A stretch of DNA of 64,000 nt. Source: an uncultured Chloracidobacterium sp. Lineage in GTDB: Bacteria > Acidobacteriota > Blastocatellia > Pyrinomonadales > Pyrinomonadaceae. The position numbers were made by a program, and so were the translations under genes. The notes beneath the pieces are model-generated. The model ran no database searches, was not told the origin of the DNA, and saw nothing but the letters and a program-made list of their open reading frames with translations. The stretch's first letter is position 1. Each line of letters starts with the position of its first letter. The stretch is from NCBI GenBank assembly GCA_936914845.1, contig CAKZGE010000020.1, forward strand, positions 53,907-117,906, written 5' to 3'. Below are positions 1 through 9,854 of the stretch, piece after piece.

Positions 1-1547
1 CCCGGAAATTCGATGCTGTTGTCCCGACCATTTCCGAACGCGGCGTACTTGAACTTCACGACGCTCGACATCCGCTGCTGGAAGACAATCTGCGGCAGCA
101 GAACAATGGCGAAGGCATTGTTCCTTCGAGCTTTACGTTGACGGACGAACGTTCGGTGATGATCATTTCCGGTGCGAACGCGGGCGGGAAAACGGTCGTT
201 ATGAAGACCGCCGGCCTGCTTTCGCTGATGGCGGTTGCGGGCCTACCGGTTCCGGCTTCGTCAGCCAAGGTGCCGTTTTATCGTTCGATCCTGGCGGATA
301 TCGGCGACCATCAATCGCTCTCAGCCAACCTTTCGACCTTCTCTTCGCATATGTCGAACATCGCCGCCATGATGATCGAATGCCAGCCGCCTTCGCTGGT
401 CCTGCTTGACGAGGCGGGCACCGGCACCGATCCGGAAGAAGGCTCTGCTTTGGGCGTTGCAATAGTTGACCATTTTCGGCGTGTTTGCCGTTCGCACGTG
501 ATCGCTTCTACTCACTACCGCGGGCTCAAAGTTTACGCCGCCAATGACCCGCATGTAATAAATGCTTCAGTCGAATTCAATGAAAGGACCCTTCAGCCGA
601 CCTATCGTTTGCTGATGGGCCTCGCCGGCGCTTCGTCGGGCATTGAGATCGCCAGCCGGTTTGGCATTCTGCCGGATGTGATCGAAGTTGCACGGCAAAA
701 CCTGGACGTATCTGCCAAAGCCGCCGAAGATTATCTTCGAAAACTGCAGACGGAATCTTCACAGGCCGAAGACCTGCGGCTTGCTCTCGAAGAGGAACGC
801 TCCGAGGTCGCCTCCAAATATGCTCTGCTCGACATTGAAGCCGGTAAAAAAGAAAAGCAGCGGCAGAAGGAATTTGAGAGCGAATTGGCGGCGGCCATTG
901 ATTCTTTCGATCGGCAGTCTAAGGCGTTCATTAAAGAATTGGAAGACAAAGCGCTGAAGAACAAACTTGAAAAGGAGCGCGATGCTCGCAAGGCGGCTCT
1001 GAACCGCTCAGCCGCAGCCAAGGTCGGCGGCGGAACTTTCGCCCCGGCTTCCAAGTCGATCGAAACGGTAGATAAGCCGATCGCGGTCGGCAGCCGTGTG
1101 TTGACCAGTTTTGGCAATATCGGCATTGTGGAGAAATTGGATAGAGATGTTGCCGAGGTCTTGGTCGGCGGAATGCGTCTGCGGGAAAAGACGGGCAATC
1201 TTAAGACAGTTGCGAACGAACCGGCGGCGAGCGAAACCCGCGGCGAAAAGCTTCAGAAAGCAAATACATCAAATATTCGGCTCGACACGGATGATGCCGC
1301 CGCCGAACTAAATTTGATCGGCAAAACCACCGCGGATGCCGAATACGAACTCGACCGCTTCATCGACGAGGCCTTTCTCGCAGGCAATCGCCGCGTGCGC
1401 ATCATTCACGGTTTTGGCACCGGGGCGTTAAAGAATTACGTTCACCACTTTTTAAAGAACAGTGACCTGATCGAAAGGTTTGCTTTTGCCGCACAGAACG
1501 AAGGCGGCCATGGTGCGACCATCGCCGAACTGAAAACGATCGAATAG
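1..1547 (+). CDS. mutS2: Endonuclease MutS2, 3' part (5' end outside window)
   Basis: The reading frame is open from base 3 of the window, so the N-terminal part lies upstream. MutS2 is a MutS-family ATPase and nuclease linked to suppression of recombination and to rescue of collided ribosomes. Visible in order are an ABC-type ATPase with Walker A (GANAGGKT, around base 175), Walker B followed by the MutS-type DEAGTGTDP stretch (around 410), a long charged coiled-coil linker (about 700-1010), and a C-terminal Smr domain with the HGFGTGAL motif near 1410. The gene ends one base before the convergent thymidine kinase gene, leaving no space for a terminator between them. Confidence 0.95.
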   Translation, partial: RKFDAVVPTISERGVLELHDARHPLLEDNLRQQNNGEGIVPSSFTLTDERSVMIISGANAGGKTVVMKTAGLLSLMAVAGLPVPASSAKVPFYRSILADIGDHQSLSANLSTFSSHMSNIAAMMIECQPPSLVLLDEAGTGTDPEEGSALGVAIVDHFRRVCRSHVIASTHYRGLKVYAANDPHVINASVEFNERTLQPTYRLLMGLAGASSGIEIASRFGILPDVIEVARQNLDVSAKAAEDYLRKLQTESSQAEDLRLALEEERSEVASKYALLDIEAGKKEKQRQKEFESELAAAIDSFDRQSKAFIKELEDKALKNKLEKERDARKAALNRSAAAKVGGGTFAPASKSIETVDKPIAVGSRVLTSFGNIGIVEKLDRDVAEVLVGGMRLREKTGNLKTVANEPAASETRGEKLQKANTSNIRLDTDDAAAELNLIGKTTADAEYELDRFIDEAFLAGNRRVRIIHGFGTGALKNYVHHFLKNSDLIERFAFAAQNEGGHGATIAELKTIE

Positions 1548-1548
1548 A

Positions 1549-2178
1549 TCACCACTCACCGGCGAAAACCGTCGGAGCGTCTGAATGCGGCACAAAACAC
1601 TTGCGGCAGCGGGCTTCGTATTTGTCGGCCGCTCCGACCTCAACGCGTGCGTCCGAATCGACGGTCCGCTGCGAATAATTGGCTGTGCTGCCGCATTTTA
1701 CGCAAATGGCGTGTGTTTTAGTGATAAATTCAGCCACCGCCAGCAGCTGCGGCATCGGTTCGAAAGGCTTTCCCGTGTAGTCTTGGTCAAGTCCGGCAAT
1801 TATGACACGCTTGCCCGAACTTGCCAGCTCGTTGACAGCCGCTACCAATCCCGCATCAAAGAACTGGCCTTCGTCAATACCGATCACCTCGGTCTCTTTC
1901 AAAACGTGCGAGAGAAGTTCCTCTGAGGTAGTAACCGGTGTAGAGATATGCTTTTGGCCGCTATGCGACGCGATCTCTTCCGTTGAATAACGGGCGTCTA
2001 TTTTCGGTTTGAAGACCTGGACGCGCTGCCGTGCGATGCGAGCTCGGTTAAGCCGCCGGATCAATTCCTCTGATTTACCTGAGAACATCGAGCCGACGAT
2101 CACCTCGACCCAGCCGGTACCATTTTGTCTGACCTTACGGCGTTCTTCCGTATTGTCGAAAACTAATTCTTCAACCAT
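1549..2178 (-). CDS. tdk: Thymidine kinase, type II
   Basis: Phosphorylates thymidine with ATP in the pyrimidine salvage pathway. The 209-residue length fits type II kinases with a short N-terminal extension. Visible are the P-loop GSMFSGKS around residue 33, the catalytic glutamate in IDEGQFFD near residue 100, and two CxxC pairs (CVKC and CRKC) that form the lid zinc site. It converges on mutS2 with a one-base gap. The ATG at 2178 is the only good start before the P-loop domain; no clear Shine-Dalgarno sequence precedes it. Confidence 0.95.
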   Translation of the reverse strand: MVEELVFDNTEERRKVRQNGTGWVEVIVGSMFSGKSEELIRRLNRARIARQRVQVFKPKIDARYSTEEIASHSGQKHISTPVTTSEELLSHVLKETEVIGIDEGQFFDAGLVAAVNELASSGKRVIIAGLDQDYTGKPFEPMPQLLAVAEFITKTHAICVKCGSTANYSQRTVDSDARVEVGAADKYEARCRKCFVPHSDAPTVFAGEW

Positions 2179-2266
2179 CTATGAATCTAACCTTGCTCCG
2201 GATTAATTTTGAAGGAAGGAAAGATTAACACGAAACGGCCGGATTTGTCAGGTTGCCGCATTGCGT

Positions 2267-3742
2267 TCAGACAAGCAGCGAATTGCCGGTCATCGCACCG
2301 GGCTTTCTGATGCCCATCATATCCAGCATCGTTGGTGCGATGTCTGCCAGCGTTCCTTCGGCGGCAAGTTTCGGCAGAGTTTTTGCACCTATCATATAGA
2401 GCGGTACCGTCCCCTCGGCATTTCCGGCAAAAGAGGAAGTGACAAGCACGGTTCCGCCGAGATCCAATATCGCCTCGACCATACCGCCAAGACAGGTATC
2501 GACATATTCGGCAGCTTCCCTTTCTCGTCCCGTGCCGGCGGATAAGGCTATAGCCGGCAAATTGGCAATAAAGACACCCGACGTGTCATAACCCGCCGCC
2601 TCCATTAATCGGTCGGCAATTTTGAAGCTGAGCGATTCGGGTTCGGCCTCTGCCGTTAGAGGCCCCGGATCCGTTACGAAAAGAAGAGTTTCAAGATCGC
2701 TTTGCTCTCGGGCCGCGGCATCAAAAAGCGTCGTTAGATGCGGTATTCGTTCTGTTTGCGTCACACGATAGTTAGATACCCTCTGTTCCGCAAACACCTC
2801 GGAAAGCGAATCGCCGGACGATCGCCCGTCAAACGCGGCCGGCAATCCAAAACCTGGTTCGTATTCCACCAAGCAAACGGTTTCGACCACCGGTTTCGAT
2901 GACTTTCCATCCGGCACCGAAACTGCCTGCACCAATTGACGCAGCCCGTCGCCGCGGTGATTGAAAAATATCACCAGATCGGCGTCAGTCAAAACACCGG
3001 CCGGCTTTTCGTCCGAGCCGATAACCACCGGAGCAACAAATTCGTCCGAAATGCCACGCAGGAACGATGCTCTGATCGCCTCCGCGGGGTCGGCAGCCCG
3101 TTCACCTTCGGCATGGGTCAACATCGTGAAAGCTCGGGCCGTGCGTTCCCACCCAAGCGAAGAATCCATCGCGTAATACCTGCCGCAGACAGAAGCGATC
3201 GTGCCGAGGCCAATGTCGGCCATCTTTATCTCGAGAGCCTCTACATAAATGTCTGCGGTTCGCTGCGGCACATCGCGTCCATCAAGGATCGCATGAACGA
3301 AACCATTTTTTATGCCGTTCTGTTTTGCCATTCGCAGCAGGGCGTATAGATGCTCCGAATTCGAATGTACACCGCCGTCGCTAAGCAGTCCGATAAAATG
3401 CACGGCCGCACCTCTCGCCGCCGCGGTTTCGAAGGCCTCTTTCAGTACCTGGTTTTCAAAGAATTCGCCGGTTTCGATCATCCGGTCGATCTCGGCGGCA
3501 TCTGTTCTGACCGCCCTTCCCGCACCGATCGTCATATGTCCGATCTCGGCATTTCCCGGTTTACCGGCCGTAAACCCAAGACTTTCGCCTTCTGCTTTAA
3601 GCACCGCCCGCGGGTACCGGTCGGAAATACCCTCATAATAGGGCATGTTTGCCTTCTCGGCGATCCTCTCGCCATTTGCATCGGCCATTTCGAGCCCGTC
3701 AACGATTATTAGGGCCAGCGGTAATTTCTTGTCTGAGGACAT
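2267..3742 (-). CDS. gpmI: iPGM-fold protein lacking catalytic residues (pseudoenzyme candidate)
   Basis: The 491-residue protein aligns along its whole length with 2,3-bisphosphoglycerate-independent phosphoglycerate mutase (metal-dependent, glycolysis). Conserved landmarks include VDG (Asp15), LLSDGGVHS, LDGRD and GRYYAMD. The nucleophile motif GNSEVGH reads GNAEIGH, so the phospho-acceptor Ser is Ala65 (GCC, bases 3548-3550). The motif NPDMVGH that supplies Asp and His metal ligands has become LPAIALS. The ADHGNA motif reads SSFAGNA, and the AHTTNP His loop is deleted. RPDR is RGDG. The frame is intact with normal codon use. By homology it is an iPGM relative; by residues it should not be an active mutase, so a regulatory or binding role is inferred. 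A true mutase would be expected elsewhere in the genome. Confidence 0.85.
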   Translation of the reverse strand: MSSDKKLPLALIIVDGLEMADANGERIAEKANMPYYEGISDRYPRAVLKAEGESLGFTAGKPGNAEIGHMTIGAGRAVRTDAAEIDRMIETGEFFENQVLKEAFETAAARGAAVHFIGLLSDGGVHSNSEHLYALLRMAKQNGIKNGFVHAILDGRDVPQRTADIYVEALEIKMADIGLGTIASVCGRYYAMDSSLGWERTARAFTMLTHAEGERAADPAEAIRASFLRGISDEFVAPVVIGSDEKPAGVLTDADLVIFFNHRGDGLRQLVQAVSVPDGKSSKPVVETVCLVEYEPGFGLPAAFDGRSSGDSLSEVFAEQRVSNYRVTQTERIPHLTTLFDAAAREQSDLETLLFVTDPGPLTAEAEPESLSFKIADRLMEAAGYDTSGVFIANLPAIALSAGTGREREAAEYVDTCLGGMVEAILDLGGTVLVTSSFAGNAEGTVPLYMIGAKTLPKLAAEGTLADIAPTMLDMMGIRKPGAMTGNSLLV

Positions 3743-3845
3743 ATTGGATACTTCTCTACGTTCGAAAGCTCGGATGGATGCGCCACGGGCCGCCCTTAGA
3801 TTATACGAAAACCGCCGGCCCTTGTGCCAACATTTTTTAACATGA

Positions 3846-4277
3846 TCAATAGGCGTCGGGAGCCGGCCTTTCCATCCACCGTTCCGGAAACTGCAGGCCG
3901 CGAAATCCGAACTGCTCGTAAAGCCCGTGTGCGTCGGCAGTTGCCAATATCCACCGCCGCAAACCCTGCAGCTCCGGATGTCCGATCATTGCTTCCATCA
4001 TCCACTTGCTGATCCCTCGGCCCCTATATTCCGCTAATACAAAGACATCGCCGATATAAGCAAAGGTCGCTTTATCTGAAACTACTCGGGCAAACGCAAC
4101 CTGCCTTTCGCCATCAAACACTGCGAAACAGATCGAATTTTCGATCGCGACGACCGTTTGGTCAAAACTTCGATTCTTTGCCCAATATGATTCCTGGCTC
4201 AGGAAACGGTGAACGGCTTCGATATTGATTCGGTCCTTCTCTGTCGAAAGCAAAAGACCGTCGCGTTTTTGATCCAT
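3846..4277 (-). CDS. GNAT-family N-acetyltransferase
   Basis: A 143-residue single-domain acetyltransferase that would transfer an acetyl group from acetyl-CoA to an unidentified amine. The acetyl-CoA pyrophosphate-binding motif is visible as VLAEYRGRGISKWM around residues 77-90, preceded by the usual beta strand (AYIGDVFV) and followed by a C-terminal LYEQFGF segment typical of the family. It is the gene downstream of the iPGM-like gene on the opposite side of a short spacer, and is transcribed in the same direction. The substrate cannot be read from the sequence. Confidence 0.85.
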   Translation of the reverse strand: MDQKRDGLLLSTEKDRINIEAVHRFLSQESYWAKNRSFDQTVVAIENSICFAVFDGERQVAFARVVSDKATFAYIGDVFVLAEYRGRGISKWMMEAMIGHPELQGLRRWILATADAHGLYEQFGFRGLQFPERWMERPAPDAY

Positions 4278-4293
4278 ATCTTATGCAAATAAT

Positions 4294-4322
4294 TTGAACA
4301 CAGGCGTCCATTATTCTAGGTT
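4294..4322 (+). promoter_or_regulatory. Candidate sigma-70-like promoter of the small secreted protein gene
   Basis: A TTGAAC box at 4294-4299 and a weak TAGGTT box at 4317-4322 are separated by 17 bases, about 41 bases upstream of the ATG at 4364. The gene stands alone between divergent and convergent neighbours and needs its own promoter. Sequence match is moderate only. Confidence 0.35.
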
Positions 4323-4363
4323 TTAAATTTTCTCACGATCTTACATAAACAAGGGAGATTTTT

Positions 4364-4735
4364 ATGCGTATATTTGCAATTTTAGCTATTTTAGCGGCGA
4401 TGAGCGTTGCCGTTTTTGCCGACCAGGCGGCGTATGTTACCCGTGCCGAGGCCGAAAGGGCGTTGTCGAAAATGAAAGACGTCAAACAGATCAAGCATTA
4501 TTGTGCTCCGTGCGATGACAAAAGCGTTCGCACCGAAGATGTAAATACGATCGAGATCGCTCCGACCGAAGACGGAAAATATTGGGAGGTCAAGGTCAAC
4601 GGCGAAGGCATCGATCTGGCGTATGTCTATTACCAAGCAAAAAAGGGTAAATGGAAAAATGCCGCTAAAGAGGCAAAGATCGAGGTCAGCGATGTTCCTG
4701 ACGAACTGCCGAACGACCTCGCCGAGGGAAATTGA
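4364..4735 (+). CDS. Small secreted protein of unknown function
   Basis: A 123-residue protein with an N-terminal signal peptide: a hydrophobic stretch over residues 3-18 ending in VFA before the mature DQAAY start. The mature part is hydrophilic, with one closely spaced cysteine pair (YCAPCDD, near residue 47) that could form a disulfide or bind metal, and an acidic C-terminus. A GGGAG ribosome binding site lies about seven bases before the ATG. A strong terminator follows immediately. No family was recognised; a periplasmic location is inferred from the signal. Confidence 0.75.
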   Translation: MRIFAILAILAAMSVAVFADQAAYVTRAEAERALSKMKDVKQIKHYCAPCDDKSVRTEDVNTIEIAPTEDGKYWEVKVNGEGIDLAYVYYQAKKGKWKNAAKEAKIEVSDVPDELPNDLAEGN

Positions 4736-4746
4736 TCGCGTTATCG

Positions 4747-4777
4747 GGCTGTCATTCAATGGCAGCCTTTTTTATTT
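4747..4777 (+). terminator. Rho-independent terminator
   Basis: GGCTGTCA and TGGCAGCC (one G-T pair) form an eight-pair stem at 4747-4767 around a five-base loop, followed directly by seven T residues. It lies 12 bases after the stop at 4735 and overlaps the end of the convergent HEAT-like gene. Confidence 0.85.
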
Positions 4778-5302
4778 GAACCGCGATAGCGGAATAATTT
4801 GCCTGGCTCGTGATCGAAAGGCCGGCGATGGGTCATCGGCGAACATTTCCACGACGGATCGGAGTTCGCCCATCAGTTCCGGATGATCTTTGGCGATCTT
4901 TGCCGCCACGGTGATGGAAAAAGCACGCACGGCAACCGGTTCCGCGATGTCCGCCACCAATTCCAAACAGGTCGAATATACCTCAGCCCGAAGCCGCCGC
5001 GGCACATCGACAAATTGGAGCAGCCGCACCATGTTCCGCTTGGCTCCGCCGTGTATATCCTTGCGTCCCAATTGGCCGACGAATTTTCGTATATGAGGGC
5101 CCGCAAGCTTCGGATGGTGTTCGACGCAGAGCGATATCGCCCACGCCGCCCGCATTGCCATTACCTTATCAGATCGGTCTTCTGCCTCATAAAGCGAAAC
5201 AAGGCCCGCGAAACGCTGCGGATCAGTTCCGACATATCCAACAACTGCGCCGATATTACGTTTCGATGGGCCTTCTAGAAGTATTCTGCGAATGTCCGCC
5301 AC
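4772..5302 (-). CDS. HEAT/ARM-repeat-like helical protein
   Basis: A 176-residue, all-helical protein with no signal peptide or membrane segment. Repeated patterns such as KVMAMRAAWAIS, RNMVRLLQF and PVAVRAFSITVAAKI resemble HEAT-repeat helix pairs, which usually mediate protein-protein contacts. The start lies seven bases after the enolase stop, so it is probably cotranscribed with enolase and the CorC-like gene. The partner and role are unknown; the HEAT assignment rests on pattern only. Confidence 0.65.
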   Translation of the reverse strand: MADIRRILLEGPSKRNIGAVVGYVGTDPQRFAGLVSLYEAEDRSDKVMAMRAAWAISLCVEHHPKLAGPHIRKFVGQLGRKDIHGGAKRNMVRLLQFVDVPRRLRAEVYSTCLELVADIAEPVAVRAFSITVAAKIAKDHPELMGELRSVVEMFADDPSPAFRSRARQIIPLSRFK

Positions 5303-5308
5303 CGCGTA

Positions 5309-6598
<1,290 letters not shown>

Positions 6599-6636
6599 TT
6601 AAATTATGACTCCCTAAAAATAAAACTTGAAATATT

Positions 6637-8067
6637 CTATTCTGCGGCTTCTGCATCGGCCTGTGTCTCGGTTTCGGCAGATTCCGTCTTTATCATTCGC
6701 ACCTGCACAACCCGGCGTTTATGGACCTTTTCGATCATAAAGATATGGCCGTTAAAAGGCACCGTGTCGCCTTCCTCCAACACTCTTCCGGCCAACGACA
6801 TCAAAAATCCGGCGATTGTGGTATAGCCTTCTGAAACCGGCAGGCTCACTTCCATTCGCTTGTTCAGGTCGCGGACCGCAAGGCCGCCATCGAGCAGGTA
6901 CGTTCCATCCGGCTGAACATCGATCTGTTCATTTACTTCCTCGTCGTGCTCATCGGATATTTCGCCGACGATCTCTTCCAACAGGTCTTCGAGCGTTATG
7001 ATGCCTTCAACGCCGCCATGTTCGTCAACCACAAATCCGAAATGAAATTTTTCACGCTGCATTTGCCGCAGAACGTCTTCCAACCGGGCGGTATCCACGA
7101 CATACATCGGCCTTTTCAAAACACGCTCAAGCTTAAAACTCTTTGGCCGCAGCATATAGCTCATCACATCCTTGCTGTGTATGAACCCGACCATGTCATC
7201 CAACGAATCTCGAAATACCGGTATTCGCGAATAGCCATTCTGGCGAAAAACACGAGCGATGTCTTCAAGCGTGCTGGTTTCCGGGATCGCGACGATCTCC
7301 GTCCGCGGGATCATCGCTTCCTTGACCGTAGTGTCTGAAAATTCGAAGACCTTGTCGATCAATTCGCTTTCTTCTTTGTTCAAATGGCCGCTTTGTTCCG
7401 AAACGCGGATCAAATGGCGTATCTCGTCTTCCGTGTAGATCGAACCGTGTTCTCCGGAAGGGTGCAGGCCGAAAAGCCGCACTGTCCGGGTTCCTGCCCA
7501 ATCCAGCAGCCTGATCGGATAACTGAAGATCTTATAGAACCATTCCAGCGGAAAGGCAATGATCAGCGAAACCTTTTCCGAAAGTTCAAGGGCTGCTGTT
7601 TTTGGCGCCAGCTCGCCAAAAACGATATGCAGAAAGGTTATCGAAGAGAAGGCAATGGCAAACGATATTGTATGCAGCACCGCTCCCGATGCCAAAAATG
7701 TTGCACCGGTCAATTCGCCGAAATAAAGCAGCAGCGGTTCAAGCAACGCGGCGATCGCCGGTTCGCCGATCCAACCGAGGCCTAGCGAGGCGAGCGTAAT
7801 GCCGAGCTGTGTCGCAGAAATATACGCATTAAGATTATTCAGCAGCCGCAGAACTCTTTCCGCTTGCTTGCTGCCTTCGGCCACCATTGCCTCGATCCGC
7901 GATTTTCTAATGGCCACCAATGCAAATTCACTGGCGACGAAAAACCCGTTCGCAAAAACGAGAAAGATTACCAAGAGGATCTTGAGTGTGCTTGACAGCG
8001 GATCGGGCGTTTCAATAGCTGTCGAAGCGTCCGCAAAGAAAAGGAATATACTCGCAGGGTCGTCCAT
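6637..8067 (-). CDS. CNNM/CorC-family membrane protein (DUF21-CBS-CorC_HlyC)
   Basis: A 476-residue inner-membrane protein of the hemolysin C/CorC family, implicated in magnesium or cobalt transport. The N-terminal DUF21 domain (about residues 25-225) has four hydrophobic segments. A pair of CBS domains follows (about 240-365, including the AMIPRTEIVAI and MYVVDTARLEDVL strands). The C-terminal CorC_HlyC domain (about 385-460) has the LDGGLAVRDLNK pattern. The extreme C-terminus is an acidic low-complexity tail. It is upstream of eno on the same strand with a 41-base gap. The transported ion is not evident from sequence. Confidence 0.92.
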   Translation of the reverse strand: MDDPASIFLFFADASTAIETPDPLSSTLKILLVIFLVFANGFFVASEFALVAIRKSRIEAMVAEGSKQAERVLRLLNNLNAYISATQLGITLASLGLGWIGEPAIAALLEPLLLYFGELTGATFLASGAVLHTISFAIAFSSITFLHIVFGELAPKTAALELSEKVSLIIAFPLEWFYKIFSYPIRLLDWAGTRTVRLFGLHPSGEHGSIYTEDEIRHLIRVSEQSGHLNKEESELIDKVFEFSDTTVKEAMIPRTEIVAIPETSTLEDIARVFRQNGYSRIPVFRDSLDDMVGFIHSKDVMSYMLRPKSFKLERVLKRPMYVVDTARLEDVLRQMQREKFHFGFVVDEHGGVEGIITLEDLLEEIVGEISDEHDEEVNEQIDVQPDGTYLLDGGLAVRDLNKRMEVSLPVSEGYTTIAGFLMSLAGRVLEEGDTVPFNGHIFMIEKVHKRRVVQVRMIKTESAETETQADAEAAE

Positions 8068-8161
8068 TCGGATTGATGTTGCAGATCGGGGTCTGAGATA
8101 TAAACTTTCTCAGCAAAGTCTCCTGTATCAGAAAAATTATTCTGTAATATAACACAGATTC

Positions 8162-8755
8162 TCAGATTTCGTCACAATCAGCAATATCCAGCATCTCCGC
8201 GATCAACGGCTGGCACGAACCGCAGCCGCCGCCCGCCCGGCAATGGTCGATGACCTCATCTACGGTCGCTGCCCGATGCCGCCGGATGCAGGCTTCTAAA
8301 ACATCTTCGGCGATGCCGAAACACGAACAGATGAGCGCCGTTTCACCGCGAAATTCCGCTGCCCTGATCTCGCGATACTTCCGCAATGATGCAGCGGCCG
8401 CCTCGGCAACCGCCTGCGAACAATGTTCGCGTCCATGTTCGGCAATAGGGCCATATCCCGCGGCGTTCCCGTGCAGTTCGCTCAACAGTTTGCCCGAAAG
8501 CCATTCGCAGGCCCGATCGGCCTCCGCGACCATCACCCCGCAGCCGTTGCTTTCAAACCGCGCCTGCTCGATGCGCTTGGCCGCATCATCCATCTTTAGC
8601 TCCAGCCGGACGAAGCAGCCGCATTCGAACGCCGCCGAGTGGCCTTCCGCATCTGCCTCCGGGCACCGCCCCGCAAAGCGAACGGCTTCTAGCCTTTCCA
8701 GAATGTGCGGCGGATATATAGACATCTGGCTCAATGCTAAAGCTTTTTCCGCCAT
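8162..8755 (-). CDS. NifU-like protein: IscU-type scaffold fused to BFD [2Fe-2S] domain
   Basis: A 197-residue protein with two parts. Residues about 10-125 resemble the IscU/NifU scaffold, with the three conserved cysteines in ECGC, SNGCGV and HCSQ. Residues about 140-190 are a BFD-like [2Fe-2S] domain with CSC, then GGCGSC. This matches the first two domains of nitrogenase-type NifU, without the C-terminal Nfu domain. The Asp that normally follows the first scaffold Cys-Gly is Cys here (CGC instead of CGD). A role in assembling or transferring Fe-S clusters is inferred. It is transcribed divergently from the TlpA-like lipoprotein gene. Confidence 0.75.
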   Translation of the reverse strand: MAEKALALSQMSIYPPHILERLEAVRFAGRCPEADAEGHSAAFECGCFVRLELKMDDAAKRIEQARFESNGCGVMVAEADRACEWLSGKLLSELHGNAAGYGPIAEHGREHCSQAVAEAAAASLRKYREIRAAEFRGETALICSCFGIAEDVLEACIRRHRAATVDEVIDHCRAGGGCGSCQPLIAEMLDIADCDEI

Positions 8756-8774
8756 TTAGTAAAACCCTCTGCCG

Positions 8775-8803
8775 TTTACAATTGTGCGACTTGGCTTTAA
8801 CAT
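8775..8803 (+). promoter_or_regulatory. Candidate promoter predicting a leaderless transcript
   Basis: TTTACA at 8775-8780 and TAACAT at 8798-8803 are spaced by 17 bases. The ATG of the TlpA-like gene is at 8812, only eight bases after the -10 box, and no Shine-Dalgarno sequence is visible. Transcription would therefore begin at or next to the start codon. Confidence 0.4.
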
Positions 8804-8811
8804 AAATATCA

Positions 8812-9387
8812 ATGCGGCTTTACGGTATTATTTTGATCGCGGCTGTTTTGAGCTTCAGCTCTGCGTGTTCATCGGCTCGCCCGGTTTCCGTCGGCAACAA
8901 ACCGGTTTCGGTGAATGATGTACCGCAAGACGGGCAAACAGGCAACGCCATCAAACCGCTCGCCGAAATGAGCTGGACCGATTTTGACGGCAACGTCCAC
9001 AAACTCAAAGATCTAAAGGGCAAGGTCGTAATTTTAGACTTTTGGGCAACCTATTGTGAACCCTGCATTCGCGAGATACCGCACCTTATCGAACTGCAAA
9101 ATAAATACGGAGCTGATCGTCTGGTCGTCGTCGGCCTGCACGTCGGCGGTGAAGAAGATCAGCCGAAGATCCCCGAATTTGTTCAAAAGCTGAACATCAC
9201 GTATGGCCTTGCTTATCCGGAAGATGCGTTGACCTCATACGTGTTCGCTCGTCAATCTGCAATACCGCAGACCGCCGTCTTTGACCGCGATGGCCGCTTG
9301 GTCAAAAAGATCACCGGGTTCAGCGACGCGATCAAATTAGAGCTTGACGACGTGGTCGAAAAAACTGTTAACGGAACAAATGAATAA
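8812..9387 (+). CDS. TlpA/ResA-type thioredoxin-fold lipoprotein
   Basis: A 191-residue lipoprotein: the signal peptide ends in a lipobox (FSSAC, Cys near residue 19). The mature domain has the TlpA/ResA thioredoxin fold with the redox motif CEPC in the context DFWATYCEPC, and the cis-proline context SAIPQTAVFD. It would reduce or isomerise disulfides, or deliver reductant for cytochrome or copper-site maturation, on the periplasmic side of a membrane. The ATG sits just behind a candidate -10 box. It overlaps the following Nudix gene by eight bases, implying translational coupling. Confidence 0.88.
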   Translation: MRLYGIILIAAVLSFSSACSSARPVSVGNKPVSVNDVPQDGQTGNAIKPLAEMSWTDFDGNVHKLKDLKGKVVILDFWATYCEPCIREIPHLIELQNKYGADRLVVVGLHVGGEEDQPKIPEFVQKLNITYGLAYPEDALTSYVFARQSAIPQTAVFDRDGRLVKKITGFSDAIKLELDDVVEKTVNGTNE

Positions 9388-9847
9388 ATACGACATTTCG
9401 TCGGATGTGCCGACAATGGATCAATTCTCTGCCGGCGGTGTTGCCTTTCGCCGGGTGAATGATCGCATTAGCATTACGATCGTTCATATGCTGCCCGACC
9501 TTCGCTGGCAGCTTCCAAAAGGGATCATTGACCCGGGTGAGACCGCAGAGGTCGCGGCCCAACGTGAGGTTCGCGAAGAAGCCGGCATCGAAACCGAATT
9601 GCTCGGCACGCTCGGCCAGACCCAATATTGGTTCCATGCCGACCGAGACGGCGTGCGGACCAGGTTTCACAAATTCGTTAGTTGGTACCTTATGCGTTAT
9701 AGCGGCGGCGACGTTGCCGACCATGATCACGAGGTGGCCGAATCCCGTTGGGTTTCTATCGAAGAAGCGTTGGCAATGCTGGTCTTCAAGAATGAGCGAG
9801 AAATGGTGGAAAAAGCCGAATTGATGATCGGCGAACTCGGCGAATAA
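9380..9847 (+). CDS. Nudix hydrolase
   Basis: A 155-residue Nudix hydrolase that would cleave a nucleoside diphosphate linked to another moiety. The Nudix box runs GIIDPGETAEVAAQREVREEAG (canonical spacing GX5EX7REUXEEXGU) at about residues 42-63. The ATG at 9380 was chosen over an in-frame TTG at 9344 because it forms an eight-base ATGAATAA overlap with the stop of the lipoprotein gene. An N-terminal SAGGVAFRR strand and a PKG just before the box resemble diadenosine or NDP-sugar pyrophosphatases, but the substrate cannot be assigned. Confidence 0.9.
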   Translation: MNKYDISSDVPTMDQFSAGGVAFRRVNDRISITIVHMLPDLRWQLPKGIIDPGETAEVAAQREVREEAGIETELLGTLGQTQYWFHADRDGVRTRFHKFVSWYLMRYSGGDVADHDHEVAESRWVSIEEALAMLVFKNEREMVEKAELMIGELGE

Positions 9848-9854
9848 GTTTTTT

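Noticed and set aside
2267..3742. Sequencing error as the reason for the lost iPGM residues
   Set aside because: At least five separated motifs are changed with the frame intact and normal surrounding sequence, which random base errors would not give.
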